Below, in pieces: positions 8,104 through 21,704 of a stretch of 64,000 nt of DNA. Made by a program: the position numbers and the translations under genes. The notes under the pieces were generated by a model. The model worked only from the letters and a program-made list of their open reading frames with translations, was not told where the DNA came from and did not search any database. Source of the stretch: Streptomyces asiaticus (GTDB taxonomy: Bacteria > Actinomycetota > Actinomycetes > Streptomycetales > Streptomycetaceae); contig NZ_JAGSHX010000006.1 of assembly GCF_018138715.1 (NCBI RefSeq), positions 6,572,001 to 6,636,000 of the forward strand. Direction: 5' to 3'. Position 1 is the stretch's first letter, and each line of letters starts with the position of its first letter.

Positions 8104-9159
8104 CTAGGCCGCACCCCCGGCCGCCCGCCGCCCCCGCGCCTCCACACCATGCGCCGACGCCGTGGAGCCGCGCACCACCAGCTCCGGCAGGAAGACGAAC
8201 TCGCTGGGCGGAGCCGGAGTGCCGCCGATCTCCTCCAGCAGCGCCCGCACCGCCGCCTGCCCCATCGACTGCACCGGTTTACGGATCGTGGTCAGCGGCG
8301 GATCGGTGAAGGCGATCAGCGGGGAGTCGTCGAAGCCGACCACCGAGACGTCCTGAGGGACCGCAAGCCCCTTCTGCCGGGCCGCCCGGATGGCACCCAG
8401 CGCCATCATGTCGCTCGCGCACACCACCGCCGTACAGCCCCGCTCGATCAGCGCGGTCGCCGCCGCCTGGCCGCCCTCCAGGGTGTACAGCGAATGCTGG
8501 ATCAGCTCCTCGGACTCGGCCGGGGAGAGCCCCAGCCGGTCCCGCATCGCCTGCTGAAATCCTTCGATCTTGCGCAGTACGGGTACGAATCGCTTCGGCC
8601 CGAGCGCGAGACCGATCCGGGTGTGCCCGAGCGAGACCAGATGGGTGACCGCCAGCCCCATCGCCGCCCGGTCGTCCGGGGAGATGAACGGCGCCCGCAC
8701 CTGCGGCGCGTAGCCGTCCACCAGCACGAACGGCACACCCTGGCCGCGCAGCTGGTCATAGCGCTGCATATCGGCCGAGGTGTCCGCGTGCAGCCCGGAG
8801 ACGAAGATGATCCCGGCCACCCCCCGGTCCACCAGCATCTCGGTCAGCTCGTCCTCGGTCGAGCCGCCGGGGGTCTGGGTGGCCAGCACCGGGGTGTAGC
8901 CCTGCCGGGTGAGCGCCTGCCCGATGACCTGGGCGAGCGCGGGGAAGATCGGGTTCTCCAGCTCGGGCGTGATCAGTCCCACCAGTCCGGCGCTGCGCTG
9001 CCGCAGCCGCACCGGCCGCTCATAGCCGAGGACGTCCAGAGCGGCGAGGACGGACTCGCGGGTGGCCGCGGCCACCCCCGGCCTGCCATTGAGGACGCGG
9101 CTGACGGTGGCTTCGCTGACCCCCGCCTGGGCTGCGATGTCAGCAAGCCGTGCGGTCAT
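8104..9159 (-). CDS. malR: LacI-family regulator of maltodextrin use, MalR-like
   Basis: A 351-residue LacI/GalR repressor. The N-terminal HTH is RLADIAAQAGVSEATVSRVLNG with hinge, followed by a periplasmic-binding-protein-like sensor domain from about residue 60. It lies 25 bp downstream of the alpha-glucosidase gene, which diverges from malEFG, the arrangement known for MalR control of maltose uptake in Streptomyces. The start at MTARLADIAA (9159) is used because upstream residues do not fit the family. A paralogue with a nearly identical recognition helix is at 14260-15441. Binding of CTTGC-type operators at 10856-11118 and 16262-16350 is inferred. Confidence 0.9.
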   Translation of the reverse strand: MTARLADIAAQAGVSEATVSRVLNGRPGVAAATRESVLAALDVLGYERPVRLRQRSAGLVGLITPELENPIFPALAQVIGQALTRQGYTPVLATQTPGGSTEDELTEMLVDRGVAGIIFVSGLHADTSADMQRYDQLRGQGVPFVLVDGYAPQVRAPFISPDDRAAMGLAVTHLVSLGHTRIGLALGPKRFVPVLRKIEGFQQAMRDRLGLSPAESEELIQHSLYTLEGGQAAATALIERGCTAVVCASDMMALGAIRAARQKGLAVPQDVSVVGFDDSPLIAFTDPPLTTIRKPVQSMGQAAVRALLEEIGGTPAPPSEFVFLPELVVRGSTASAHGVEARGRRAAGGAA

Positions 9160-9184
9160 GGAGTGGGACTGTACCGGTCGCGTG

Positions 9185-10855
<1,671 letters not shown>

Positions 10856-11118
10856 GGCGCGAACGTAACAGCTCTGCAATGCCTTGCGGAAGAGCTTGCA
10901 GGGCGTGCTGGTGCCCTTCGGGGGTGCTCCGGTCGTGCTGTGAGCGTATGTCAAGCGCCGGAACGGGAGCGGAGCGGCTACCGAGGGGACACGCGGACGT
11001 AACGATGCCGAGCGCCTTGCAGAAATTTGCCGCAAGGTCTTTCGGCGGGCTTGCGGCCCTGTTACGTTCCTCCGCAACTTGGGGCCGCGAGGGAGCGGCC
11101 GGCTTTGGAGGAGTTCAG
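10856..11118. promoter_or_regulatory. Divergent aglA/malE control region with MalR-type operators
   Basis: Several CTTGC motifs cluster here. CTTGCG-N6-CTTGCA occupies 10883-10900, and the same two-box arrangement recurs in front of the amylase gene at 16273-16290. CTTGC at 11016-11020 pairs with GCAAG at 11032-11036, and another CTTGCGG lies at 11050-11056. Two GTAAC/GTTAC blocks at about 10865 and 11061 flank the region. MalR/Reg1 proteins of Streptomyces are known to bind such CTTGCA elements; binding here is inferred from recurrence and context. Confidence 0.7.
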
Positions 11119-12396
11119 ATGCGACGTGGCATAGCGGCCACCGCACTCGTCGCGGCCATGGCGCTCGCGGCGACGGCGTGCGGCGGTGACGACGGCGGCA
11201 GCGGCGACAAGAAGTCCGGCGGCCATCTCTCCGGCACCGTGACGTACTGGGACACGTCGAACGACGCGGAGAAGGGCACGTACAAGGAGCTCGCCCTGGG
11301 CTTCGAGAAGAAGCACCCCGACGTCAAGGTCAACTACGTCAATGTGCCGTTCGGCGAGGCGCTGGCCAAGTTCAAGAACGCCGCGGGCTCCGGCGGCTCC
11401 GGCGCGCCCGATGTGCTGCGCACCGAGGTGGCCTGGACCCAGGACCTGGCCAACATCGGCTATCTCGCCCCGCTGGACGGCACCCCCGCGCTCGCCGACC
11501 AGTCCGACTATCTGCCCAAGGCGCTCGCGGGCGCCAAGTTCAAGGGCAAGACCTACGCCGTACCGCAGGTCATCGACACCCTCGGCCTCTTCTACAACAA
11601 GAAGATGCTGAAGGACGCCGGGGTCCAGCCGCCCAAGGACTGGACCGAGCTCAAGGCCGCCGCCAAGAAGATCAAGGAGAAGACCGGCAAGACCGGTCTC
11701 TATCTGCGCGGCGACGACGCCTACTGGTACCTGCCCTTCATCTACGGCGAGGGCGGCGACCTCCTCGACACCGGCGCCAAGAAGGTCACCATCGACGACG
11801 AGCCCGGCATCAAGGCGTTCGCGGCCGCCCGCGACCTGGTCACCTCCAAGGCGGCGGAGACCGACGCCACCGACGGCTGGGACAACATGCAGAACGCCAT
11901 CAAGAACGGCGACGTCGCGATGACGATCAACGGGCCGTGGGCGATCGAGGACACCCTGGCGGGCAAGGCGTTCAAGGACAAGTCCAACCTCGGGGTGGTC
12001 CCGGTCCCGGCCGGCAGCAAGGGCCAGGGCGCCCCGCAGGGCGGCCAGAACCTCACCGTCTACGCCGGGTCGAAGAACCTGGACGCCTCCTACGCCTTCG
12101 CGCAGTACATGAGCTCGCCCGAGGTGCAGGCCAAGACCACCGAGAAGCTCTCCCTGCTGCCCACCCGCACCTCCGTCTACTCCAACAAGACGGTCGCCGC
12201 GAACCCCAATGTGAAGTTCTTCAAGGCCGCCGTCGACAAGGCCGTCGAGCGCCCCTGGATCCCCGAGGGGAACAGCCTCTTCCAGGCGATCCTGGTGCAG
12301 TTCCCGGGCGTCCTCACCGGCAAGACCTCGCCCGAGAAGGCCGCCAACGCGGTCGGTGACGCGTACCGCAAGCTCCTCAAGGGCGACTGGAAGTAG
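11119..12396 (+). CDS. malE: Maltose/maltodextrin ABC transporter substrate-binding lipoprotein
   Basis: A 425-residue extracellular solute-binding protein family 1 member. A lipoprotein signal peptide ends at Cys21 (ALAATAC), followed by a Gly/Ser/Asp linker and the binding domain. The protein would be anchored outside the membrane and deliver maltodextrins to MalFG. ATG at 11119 follows GGAGGAG at 11107-11113. It begins the malE-malF-malG-lacI run, with 11 bp to malF. The ATPase is not in this window; in Streptomyces the shared MsiK usually serves, which is family knowledge. Confidence 0.93.
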   Translation: MRRGIAATALVAAMALAATACGGDDGGSGDKKSGGHLSGTVTYWDTSNDAEKGTYKELALGFEKKHPDVKVNYVNVPFGEALAKFKNAAGSGGSGAPDVLRTEVAWTQDLANIGYLAPLDGTPALADQSDYLPKALAGAKFKGKTYAVPQVIDTLGLFYNKKMLKDAGVQPPKDWTELKAAAKKIKEKTGKTGLYLRGDDAYWYLPFIYGEGGDLLDTGAKKVTIDDEPGIKAFAAARDLVTSKAAETDATDGWDNMQNAIKNGDVAMTINGPWAIEDTLAGKAFKDKSNLGVVPVPAGSKGQGAPQGGQNLTVYAGSKNLDASYAFAQYMSSPEVQAKTTEKLSLLPTRTSVYSNKTVAANPNVKFFKAAVDKAVERPWIPEGNSLFQAILVQFPGVLTGKTSPEKAANAVGDAYRKLLKGDWK

Positions 12397-12407
12397 GGCC
12401 GACGACG

Positions 12408-13430
12408 ATGGCTGTCGACACCAGCCCGGCCATGGACCCGGCCGCGGGCGCGAAGGGCGCCCGCGGCCGGGGCGGCCGGGTCCACAAGCCGGGCACCCCA
12501 CCGCCGCGCCGGATCCGCAACGCGCTCGCCCGCCACTGGTACGCCTGGGCCATGGTCGCGCCCGTCGTGCTCGTCATCGGGCTGATCATCGGCTATCCGC
12601 TGGTCCGCGGCGTCTATCTGTCGCTCACCGACGCCAACGAGGCCAATGTCGAGCGCACCATCGGGATCAACCACATCCCCGCCACCTACAAGACGGTCGG
12701 CCTCGACAACTTCCGGGCGATCCTCAAGGACCAGGTCTTCTGGGACCGGCTGAGCTGGACCGTCACCTGGACCGTCAGCTGTGTGGCGCTCACCTTCGCG
12801 ATCGGCCTGGGCCTCGCCGTCCTGCTCAACCGGCGGTTCGCCGGGCGCACCCTCTACCGGTCGCTGCTGATCCTGCCGTGGGCCGTCCCCGCCTTCGTCT
12901 CCGTCTTCGCCTGGCGGCTGCTCTACAACGAGAAGAACGGCATCCTCAACAAGGTGCTGCACGGCGGCGGGATCGACGCGGTGCCCTGGCTGAACGACCC
13001 CACCATGGCCAAGGTCTCGGTGATCGCCGTGAACATCTGGCTCGGGGTGCCGTTCATGCTGGTCGCGCTGCTCGGCGGGCTCCAGTCCATCCCCGGTGAG
13101 CTGTACGAGGCCGCCGAGATGGACGGGGCGAGCCCCTGGCAGCGGTTCCGCCACATCACCCTGCCCGGGCTGCGCTCGGTCAGCTCCACCGTGATCCTGC
13201 TGTCGACCATCTGGACGTTCAACATGTTCCCGGTGATCTTCCTGCTGACCCGCGGCGGGCCCGGCGACTCCACCGAGATCCTGGTGACGTACGCCTACCG
13301 GCTCTCCTTCGTCAACAGCCCGCGCGACTTCGCCGGCGCCTCGGCCTGGGGTGTGCTGATCCTGCTCATCCTCATGCTCTTCGCGGTGATCTACCGCCGT
13401 TCGCTCCGCAAGCAGGGAGAGGTCTGGTAG
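12408..13430 (+). CDS. malF: Maltose ABC transporter permease
   Basis: A 340-residue inner-membrane permease with about six transmembrane helices after a charged cytoplasmic N-terminus of some 45 residues. The ABC-permease coupling loop is clear: LYEAAEMDGASPWQRFRHI (EAA motif). It lacks the very large periplasmic loop of enterobacterial MalF, as is usual for actinobacterial sugar permeases. Located 11 bp after malE and 2 bp before malG, so part of one transcript. Confidence 0.93.
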   Translation: MAVDTSPAMDPAAGAKGARGRGGRVHKPGTPPPRRIRNALARHWYAWAMVAPVVLVIGLIIGYPLVRGVYLSLTDANEANVERTIGINHIPATYKTVGLDNFRAILKDQVFWDRLSWTVTWTVSCVALTFAIGLGLAVLLNRRFAGRTLYRSLLILPWAVPAFVSVFAWRLLYNEKNGILNKVLHGGGIDAVPWLNDPTMAKVSVIAVNIWLGVPFMLVALLGGLQSIPGELYEAAEMDGASPWQRFRHITLPGLRSVSSTVILLSTIWTFNMFPVIFLLTRGGPGDSTEILVTYAYRLSFVNSPRDFAGASAWGVLILLILMLFAVIYRRSLRKQGEVW

Positions 13431-13432
13431 CC

Positions 13433-14263
13433 ATGCGCGACCAACGACGCGGCCCGCTCGCCTCCGTAGGGCTGCACACCACGCTCGTCATCGCCTCCGC
13501 GGTCGCGGTCTTCCCGCCGCTGTGGCTGGTGGTGACCTCGTTCAAGCCCAAGAGCGAGGCGTTCAGCACCGATGTGGTGAAGGACCCGACGCTGCGGAAC
13601 TACCAACACGTCCTGGGCGACACCGAGTTCCTGACCTGGTTCGGCAACTCGCTGTTCATCGTGGTCATCACCACGCTCCTGGGCGTCTTCGTCGCGGCCA
13701 CCACCGGCTACGCCGTCAGCCGCTTCCGGTTCCCCGGGATGCGCCCGCTGATGTGGCTGCTGCTGATCACTCAGATGTTCCCGGTGGCGATCCTCATCGT
13801 GCCGCTCTACAACATCATGTCGACGCTGGGCTGGCTCAACCAGCCGATCTCGCTCATCGTCACCTACCTGACCGTGGCCGTGCCGTTCTGCGCCTGGATG
13901 ATGAAGGGCTTCTTCGACACCATCCCGGTGGAGATCGACGAATCGGGCCGGGTCGACGGGCTCAACCCCTTCGGTACCTTCTGGCGGCTGGTCGTCCCGC
14001 TGGCCAAACCGGGGCTCGCGGTGACCGCGTTCTACACCTTCATCACCGCCTGGGCCGAGGTGGCCTACGCCTCCGCGTTCATGACGGGGGAGGAGAACCT
14101 CACGCTCGCGGCGGGGCTCCAGACCTTCGTCAACCAGTACACCTCCGACTGGGGTTCCATGACGGCCGCGGCCGTCATGATCGCCATCCCGGCGGCGCTG
14201 GTGTTCTCCTGGGCCCAGCGCCATCTGGTGGCGGGGCTCACGGCCGGGGCGACCAAGTCGTGA
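13433..14263 (+). CDS. malG: Maltose ABC transporter permease
   Basis: A 276-residue permease with six predicted transmembrane helices and the coupling motif in the variant form IDESGRVDGLNPFGTFW. It would pair with MalF to form the channel. The ATG at 13433 follows GGGAGAGG in the end of malF, and the stop TGA (14261-14263) overlaps the GTG of the second LacI regulator as GTGA, implying coupled translation of that regulator. Confidence 0.93.
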   Translation: MRDQRRGPLASVGLHTTLVIASAVAVFPPLWLVVTSFKPKSEAFSTDVVKDPTLRNYQHVLGDTEFLTWFGNSLFIVVITTLLGVFVAATTGYAVSRFRFPGMRPLMWLLLITQMFPVAILIVPLYNIMSTLGWLNQPISLIVTYLTVAVPFCAWMMKGFFDTIPVEIDESGRVDGLNPFGTFWRLVVPLAKPGLAVTAFYTFITAWAEVAYASAFMTGEENLTLAAGLQTFVNQYTSDWGSMTAAAVMIAIPAALVFSWAQRHLVAGLTAGATKS

Positions 14264-15441
14264 CGGGTCCGTTGGCGGCGGGTTCGTTGGGGGCGGGTTC
14301 GTTGGGGGCGAGCGCACGGGAGGCGGGCCGGCCGGGGGCAGGTCCGTCCGCGGTGGGCCCGCCGGGGGGAGGCTCACCTGGGGCAGGTCCGTCCGCGGTG
14401 GGCTCACCGGGGGCAGGCTCACCTGGGGCGCCGCCGCGGCTCGCCGATATCGCCGCCCAGGCCAAGGTCAGCGAGGCCACCGTCAGCCGGGTGCTCAACG
14501 GCAAGGCGGGCGTGGCGGCCACCACCCGGCAGCGGGTGCTCGCCGCCCTCGACGTCCTCGGCTACGAACGGCCGGTGCGGCTGCGGCGGCGCAGCGCCGG
14601 GCTGGTCGGCCTGGTGATCCCGGAGCTGACCAACCCGGTCTTCCCCGCCTTCGCGCAGATCATCGAGCAGGTGCTGGCCGGTCATGGCTACACCCCGATC
14701 CTGTGCACCCAGATGCCCGGCGGCGCCACCGAGGACGAGCTGGTGGAGCAGTTGGAGGAGCGCGATGTGGCGGGCATCGTCTTCATGTCCGGACTGCACG
14801 CCGACACCACGGCCGACCCCGCCCGCTATGCCCGGCTGGCCGGGCGCAAGGTGCCGTTCGTGCTGATCAACGGCTACCACGAGGACATCCAGGCCACGTT
14901 CGTCTCGCCGGACGACCGGGCGGCGGCGCGGATGGCCGTCCGCCACCTGGCCGCGCTCGGCCACCACCGGATCGGCCTCGCGGTGGGGCCCGCCCGCTAC
15001 GTCCCCGCGCTGCGCAAGGTCGAGGGCTTCCTCGCGGCGAGCGCGGAGCTGCTGGGCCGATCGGCGGACGAGGCACGGGAGTTGGTGCGGCATACGCTCT
15101 TCAGCGTCGAGGGCGGGCAGGTGGCGGCGGCCACGCTGCTGGACCAGGGCTGTACGGGCATCGTGTGCGGCAGCGACCTGATGGCGCTCGGGGTGATCCG
15201 GGAGGCGGCCCGGCGCGGGCTGCGGGTGCCGCACGATGTGTCGGTGGTCGGCTTCGACGACTCCCCGCTGATCGCCTTCACCGATCCTCCGCTGACCACC
15301 GTCCGCCAGCCGGTGCAGTCGATGGCGACGGCGGCGGTGGGGGCGCTGCTGGAGGAGATGGCCGGAAACCCGGTCCAGCACACGGAGTTCGTCTTCCAGC
15401 CGGACTTGGTGGTTCGTGGCTCGACGGCGAGGCTCCGCTAG
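14260..15441 (+). CDS. Second LacI/MalR-like regulator, coupled to malG
   Basis: A LacI-family regulator of up to 393 residues. From RLADIAAQAKVSEATVSRVLNG on, it is closely similar throughout to the regulator at 8104-9159, including identical recognition-helix residues. It differs by an N-terminal extension of about 60 residues made of Gly/Pro/Ser/Ala, encoded by tandem repeats. The first start, GTG 14260, overlaps the malG stop; in-frame GTGs within the extension (for example at 14353) would shorten it. It is probably cotranscribed with malEFG, and may bind the same operators or respond to a different sugar. Confidence 0.87.
   Translation: MTGPLAAGSLGAGSLGASAREAGRPGAGPSAVGPPGGGSPGAGPSAVGSPGAGSPGAPPRLADIAAQAKVSEATVSRVLNGKAGVAATTRQRVLAALDVLGYERPVRLRRRSAGLVGLVIPELTNPVFPAFAQIIEQVLAGHGYTPILCTQMPGGATEDELVEQLEERDVAGIVFMSGLHADTTADPARYARLAGRKVPFVLINGYHEDIQATFVSPDDRAAARMAVRHLAALGHHRIGLAVGPARYVPALRKVEGFLAASAELLGRSADEARELVRHTLFSVEGGQVAAATLLDQGCTGIVCGSDLMALGVIREAARRGLRVPHDVSVVGFDDSPLIAFTDPPLTTVRQPVQSMATAAVGALLEEMAGNPVQHTEFVFQPDLVVRGSTARLR
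14331..14429. repeat. Coding tandem repeat in the second LacI gene
   Basis: A roughly 45-bp unit, GGGGGCAGGTCCGTCCGCGG followed by a GTGGG..GGCTCACCTG segment, occurs about twice with a partial third copy. It encodes Gly-Ala-Gly-Pro-Ser-Ala-Val-Gly and similar. It creates the low-complexity N-terminal tail of the regulator and is absent from the paralogue. Confidence 0.75.
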
Positions 15442-16261
15442 GAGCGTCCGACGGCCCGTGCCGCCTGCGGCGGGCCGTTCCCCCCTACCCGCCCCTCCCC
15501 TCAACTGGGGCTCCGCCCCAGCCCCCGTCCGACGAGCTGACCGCGGCGACGGCCGGCTCGTTGCCCCCCGGGGCAAGGGCGGGGCGGACCCGGGCTCCGC
15601 CCCGGAGTCCGGCCGGACGCCCCGGACGCGCACGGTCATCCGCCGCGAACAGCGCCCGCCCCGCGGACGCCCCGTGGGCCCCTGCTCATCGGCTGGCTGC
15701 TCGACCACCGCGCCGCAGGCGGCGCGGTCGGCGCCCTGGCGACGGTCGACTCGTCGACGCCTGGGGCCAAGGGGCGGAGCGGAACCGGGGCCCCGGGCCC
15801 GCCGGTCCAGGTGCTCACTCGCCGCCCGCCGCGAACAGCGCCCGCCCCGTGGGCCCCTGCTCATCCGCCGGCCGCTCGATCACCGCGTCGCAGGTGGCGC
15901 GGTCGGCGCCCTGGCCGGTGAGCTGACCGCGGCGATGGTCGGCTCGTCGTTCCCCCGTTTGACCCGTATGACCCGGATGTGCGCGGGTGTCCGCCCGGTC
16001 ATTCGCTGTGCCAGTGTGTGCCGACCCTGATCAGCGCGCCGGTGCGGGGTGTTCACGGCGGCGACGGTCGGCCCGTCGACGGCCCGGGGTCCAGGGGCGG
16101 AGCCCCTGGTAGCGGGAAGGGGCGGGGAGGGGAAAGGCGCGCACGCCGGGCACCCCCTGGCAGACACTCCGTGGGAAAACCGATCCGACCGGCCGGGCGC
16201 GTGGGGCCCATTGGCTGGGCCCCCGGCCGGCCGGACCGGAGAACGTGGTTGAACGTAACAC
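15442..16261. repeat. Gene-free region with long direct repeats and dispersed palindromes
   Basis: About 820 bp without a supported gene. A direct repeat of roughly 90 bp is present at 15641-15739 and 15827-15914, each starting with CGCGAACAGCGCCCGCCCC and ending with GGTCGGCGCCCTGG. A further shared block, GAGCTGACCGCGGCGA, is near 15535 and 15919. Dispersed palindrome family members are at 15462-15535 and 16080-16135. These may be remains of a duplicated sequence; no coding potential persists across the copies. Confidence 0.65.
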
Positions 16262-16350
16262 CGCCGCAATTACTTGCGAAAGGTCTTGCAACAACAAAAA
16301 CTCGCGAGTACGGTCCCGTCACCACCCCACCACTGACGTCTTGCAGCAAG
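16262..16350 (+). promoter_or_regulatory. Alpha-amylase promoter with overlapping MalR-type operators
   Basis: The two-box element CTTGCG-N6-CTTGCA at 16273-16290 overlaps a -35 box TTGCAA (16286-16291). After 17 bp comes TACGGT (16309-16314), a good -10. A perfect short palindrome CTTGCAGCAAG follows at 16340-16350. The two-box element repeats the spacing seen upstream of malE. Repressor binding at the -35 box and downstream would fit maltodextrin-inducible amylase expression. Confidence 0.7.
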
Positions 16351-16432
16351 AACCTTCAACTGGCCTTACGGGCATGGCGCGTTGCCGTACGAGGCTCAAT
16401 CGGCACCCCCGAACTCCCCCCACGGAGGAACG

Positions 16433-17821
16433 ATGGCCAGCAGCCGCATCCCCCTCGCCACCGCGCTCGCCCTCGCGGCGAGCGCGGTGACGCTCGTCGC
16501 CCTGCCCCAGACGGCGCGGGCGACACCGCCCGGCACCAAGGACGTCACCGCCGAACTCTTCGAGTGGAAGTACGACTCCGTCGCCAAGGAGTGCACCAGC
16601 ACCCTCGGCCCCGCCGGATACGGCTATGTCGAGGTGTCCCCGGCCACCGAGCACATCCAGGGCGGCCAGTGGTGGACCTCCTACCAGCCCGTCAGCTACA
16701 AGATCGCGGGGCGGCTCGGTGACCGCACCGCCTTCAAGAACATGGTCGACACCTGCCACGCCGCGGGCGTGAAGGTGGTGGCCGACGCCGTCATCAACCA
16801 CATGGCCGCCGGATCCGGCACCGGCACCGGCGGTTCCTCGTACACCAAGTACGACTACCCCGGGATCTACCAGCCCCAGGACATGGACGACTGCACCGCG
16901 CAGATCAGCAACTACCAGGACCGCTGGAACGTACAGCACTGCGAGCTGGTGGGCCTCGCCGACCTGGACACCGGTGAGGAGTACGTCCGCACCCGGCTCG
17001 CGCAGTACCTCAACGACCTGCTCTCACTCGGCGTGGACGGCTTCCGCGTCGACGGCGCCAAGCACATCCCGGCGGACGATCTGGCCGCCATCAAGAGCAA
17101 GTTGAGCGACCCGGGCGTCTACTGGAAGCAGGAGGTCATCTACGGCGAGGGCGAGGCGGTCTCCCCGACGGAGTATCTGCGCAACGGCGATGTGCAGGAG
17201 TTCCGCTACGGCCGTGACCTCAAGCGGGTGTTCCAGAGCGAGAAGCTCGCGTATCTGAAGAACTTCGGCGAGGGTTGGAGCTATATGGCGAGCGGCCAGT
17301 CCAGTGTCTTCGTCGACAACTGGGACACCGAGCGCAACGGCTCCACCCTCACCTACAAGAACGGCGCCGACTACACCCTGGCCAACGTCTTCATGCTGGC
17401 CTGGCCGTACGGCTCCCCGGACGTTCACTCCGGCTACGAGTTCAGCGACAACGACGCGGGCCCGCCGAACGGCGGCGCGGTGGGCGCGTGCTACCAGGAC
17501 GGCTGGAAGTGCCAGCACAAATGGCCCGAGATCATGAGCATGGTCGCCTTCCGCAACACGGCCCGGGGCGCCTCGGTGACCAACTGGTGGGACAACGGCG
17601 GCAACGCCATCGCGTTCGGACGTGGCGACAAGGCGTACGTGGCCATCAACCACGAGAGCGGCTCCCTGACCCGCACCTTCCAGACCTCGCTCCCGGCGGG
17701 CGGCTACTGCGACGTCCAGAGCGGCAAGTCCGTCACGGTCGACTCCTCGGGCCAGTTCACGGCCACGCTGGGCGCGAACACGGCGGTGGCGCTGCACACG
17801 GGCGCGCGTAGCTGCGGATAG
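16433..17821 (+). CDS. aml: Secreted GH13 alpha-amylase
   Basis: A 462-residue secreted enzyme. A signal peptide of about 28 residues ends at TARA. The catalytic residues are in GFRVDGAKH (nucleophile), IYGEGE (acid/base) and [11 protein letters not shown] (transition-state Asp; Trp in place of the more common His is usual in streptomycete amylases). A C-terminal all-beta domain follows, without a starch-binding module. ATG 16433 follows GGAGG at 16424-16428. It hydrolyses internal alpha-1,4 bonds of starch outside the cell, feeding MalEFG. Confidence 0.95.
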   Translation: MASSRIPLATALALAASAVTLVALPQTARATPPGTKDVTAELFEWKYDSVAKECTSTLGPAGYGYVEVSPATEHIQGGQWWTSYQPVSYKIAGRLGDRTAFKNMVDTCHAAGVKVVADAVINHMAAGSGTGTGGSSYTKYDYPGIYQPQDMDDCTAQISNYQDRWNVQHCELVGLADLDTGEEYVRTRLAQYLNDLLSLGVDGFRVDGAKHIPADDLAAIKSKLSDPGVYWKQEVIYGEGEAVSPTEYLRNGDVQEFRYGRDLKRVFQSEKLAYLKNFGEGWSYMASGQSSVFVDNWDTERNGSTLTYKNGADYTLANVFMLAWPYGSPDVHSGYEFSDNDAGPPNGGAVGACYQDGWKCQHKWPEIMSMVAFRNTARGASVTNWWDNGGNAIAFGRGDKAYVAINHESGSLTRTFQTSLPAGGYCDVQSGKSVTVDSSGQFTATLGANTAVALHTGARSCG

Positions 17822-18136
17822 GCCGTCGCCTTCACCGGCGGGTCCGGGGGCAAGGGGCTCCGCCCCTGCCCGGGTCCGGGGTTCCGGCTTGGGCCCGGGG
17901 CTCCGCCCCTGCCCCGGGCCCCGGGTTCCGCCTCGGGTTCCGCCCCCGCCCGGGCATCGCCTCGGGCACCGGGCACCGTCCCGGGCCGCGCCTCTGCCCC
18001 GGGCACCGGGGTTCCGCCTCAGGCACCGCCTCCCAGTCCGCCCCACTCCGCGGGCGGGCTGGGGCGGCCCCGCCCCGCCCGGGGACGTGGGCGCGGAGCC
18101 CACATCCACACCACACCTCAAGGAGCCACCAGCCCC
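17822..18136. repeat. GC-rich degenerate repeats between amylase and pullulanase genes
   Basis: About 315 bp of degenerate repeats of CCCGGGGCTCCGCCCCTGCC and related GGGTTCCGCCTCGGG units. No CTTGC-type operator or good promoter is seen, so the pullulanase gene may depend partly on read-through from the amylase promoter. The pullulanase ribosome binding site, AGGAG, is at 18121. Confidence 0.6.
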
Positions 18137-20800
<2,664 letters not shown>

Positions 20801-20840
20801 ACAGATTGACGGCAGGCCGGGGCACGTCCAGCGGATCGCG

Positions 20841-20905
20841 GGGCCTGCGGCGGGCTGCTCCCCTCCCCGCCCCTTCCCGAACCTGGGGCTCCGCCCCAGC
20901 CCCCG
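20841..20905. repeat. Dispersed palindromic element downstream of pullulanase
   Basis: Contains CTGCGGCGGGCTG, then CCCCTCCCCGCCCCTTCCC and the hairpin GGGGCTCCGCCCC. It is the same order of modules as at 60481-60540, and appears in shorter or reversed form at 15462-15535, 16080-16135, 21475-21535, 21635-21690 and 23680-23725. Position after stop codons suggests a terminator function. Confidence 0.7.
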
Positions 20906-21475
20906 GATCGGGGCTCTGTCCCAGGCTCCGGATCGGGGCTCTGTCCCAGGCTCCGGATCGGGGCTCTGCTTCAGGCCCCGGATTGGGGCTCAGCCCCAGA
21001 CCCTGACCGGGGCTCCGCCCCAGGCCCCGGATCGGGGCTTTGCCCCAGGCCCCGGATCGGGGCTCCGCTCCAGCCCCCGGATAGGGCTCTGCTCCAGGCC
21101 CCGGATCGGGGCTTTGCCCCAGGCCCCGGATCGGGGCTTTGCCCCAGGCTCCGGATCGGGGCTTTGCTCCAGGCCCCGGATCGGGGCTTTGCCCCAGGCC
21201 CCGGATCGGGGCTCCGCTCCAGCCCCCGGATAGGGCTCTGCTCCAGGCCCCGGATCGGGGCTTTGCCCCAGGCCCCGGATCGGGGCTTTGCTCCAGGCCC
21301 CGGATCGGGGCTCCGCCCCAGACCCCGACCGGGGCTCCGCCACAGACCCTGGATCGGAGCTCTGCTCCAGGCTCCGGGTTGGGGCTCCGCCCCAGACCCC
21401 GGTCCGGGGCTCTGCTCCAGCCTCCGGATTGGGGCTCTGCCCCAGACCATCGACCGGGGCACCGCTCCAGACCCC
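20905..21475. repeat. 25-bp tandem repeat array (about 23 units)
   Basis: Near-identical units with the pattern GGATCGGGGCTYTGYCCCAG plus about 5 bp recur every 25 bp (occasionally 24), for example starting at 20905, 20930, 20955 and 20980. Each unit contains a small GGGGCT..GCCCC hairpin. A block of several units around 21040-21110 is repeated again at 21180-21260, so the array grew by both single-unit and larger duplications. There are no unique spacers. It lies between convergent genes. Confidence 0.9.
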
Positions 21476-21704
21476 GGGGTCCAGGGGCGGAGCCCCTGGT
21501 GGCGGGAAGGGGCGGGGAGGGGGAAGCCCCCCGGCCCCGTCGCCCCGGCGCGGGTCAGCCGTTGGCCCCAGTCGCCAGGCCCCGCCGTTCTGGCGTGCCA
21601 GCGCGCCAGGGGGGCGTCCGGGGTTCCGCCACGGACCCCGGGGTCCAGGGGCGGAGCCCCTGGTAGTGGGAAGGGGCGGGGAGGGGGAAAACCCGCCGTA
21701 CCCC
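21475..21704. repeat. Two more dispersed palindrome copies between convergent genes
   Basis: Copies at 21475-21535 and 21635-21690 share CCCGGGGTCCAGGGGCGGAG, then CCCCTGGT, then GGGAAGGGGCGGGGAGGGG. The same text is at 16080-16135. CCAGGGGCGGAGCCCCTGG is a perfect hairpin. The ~100 bp between the two copies shows nothing else recognisable. Confidence 0.75.

Noticed and set aside
15442..16261. A coding region in the gap before the amylase gene
   Set aside because: Frames here are short, overlap repeats, and have no ribosome site or family motif; direct repeats explain the sequence better.
20905..21475. 25-bp repeats as a CRISPR array
   Set aside because: Units are directly adjacent without unique spacers, and no cas genes are near.
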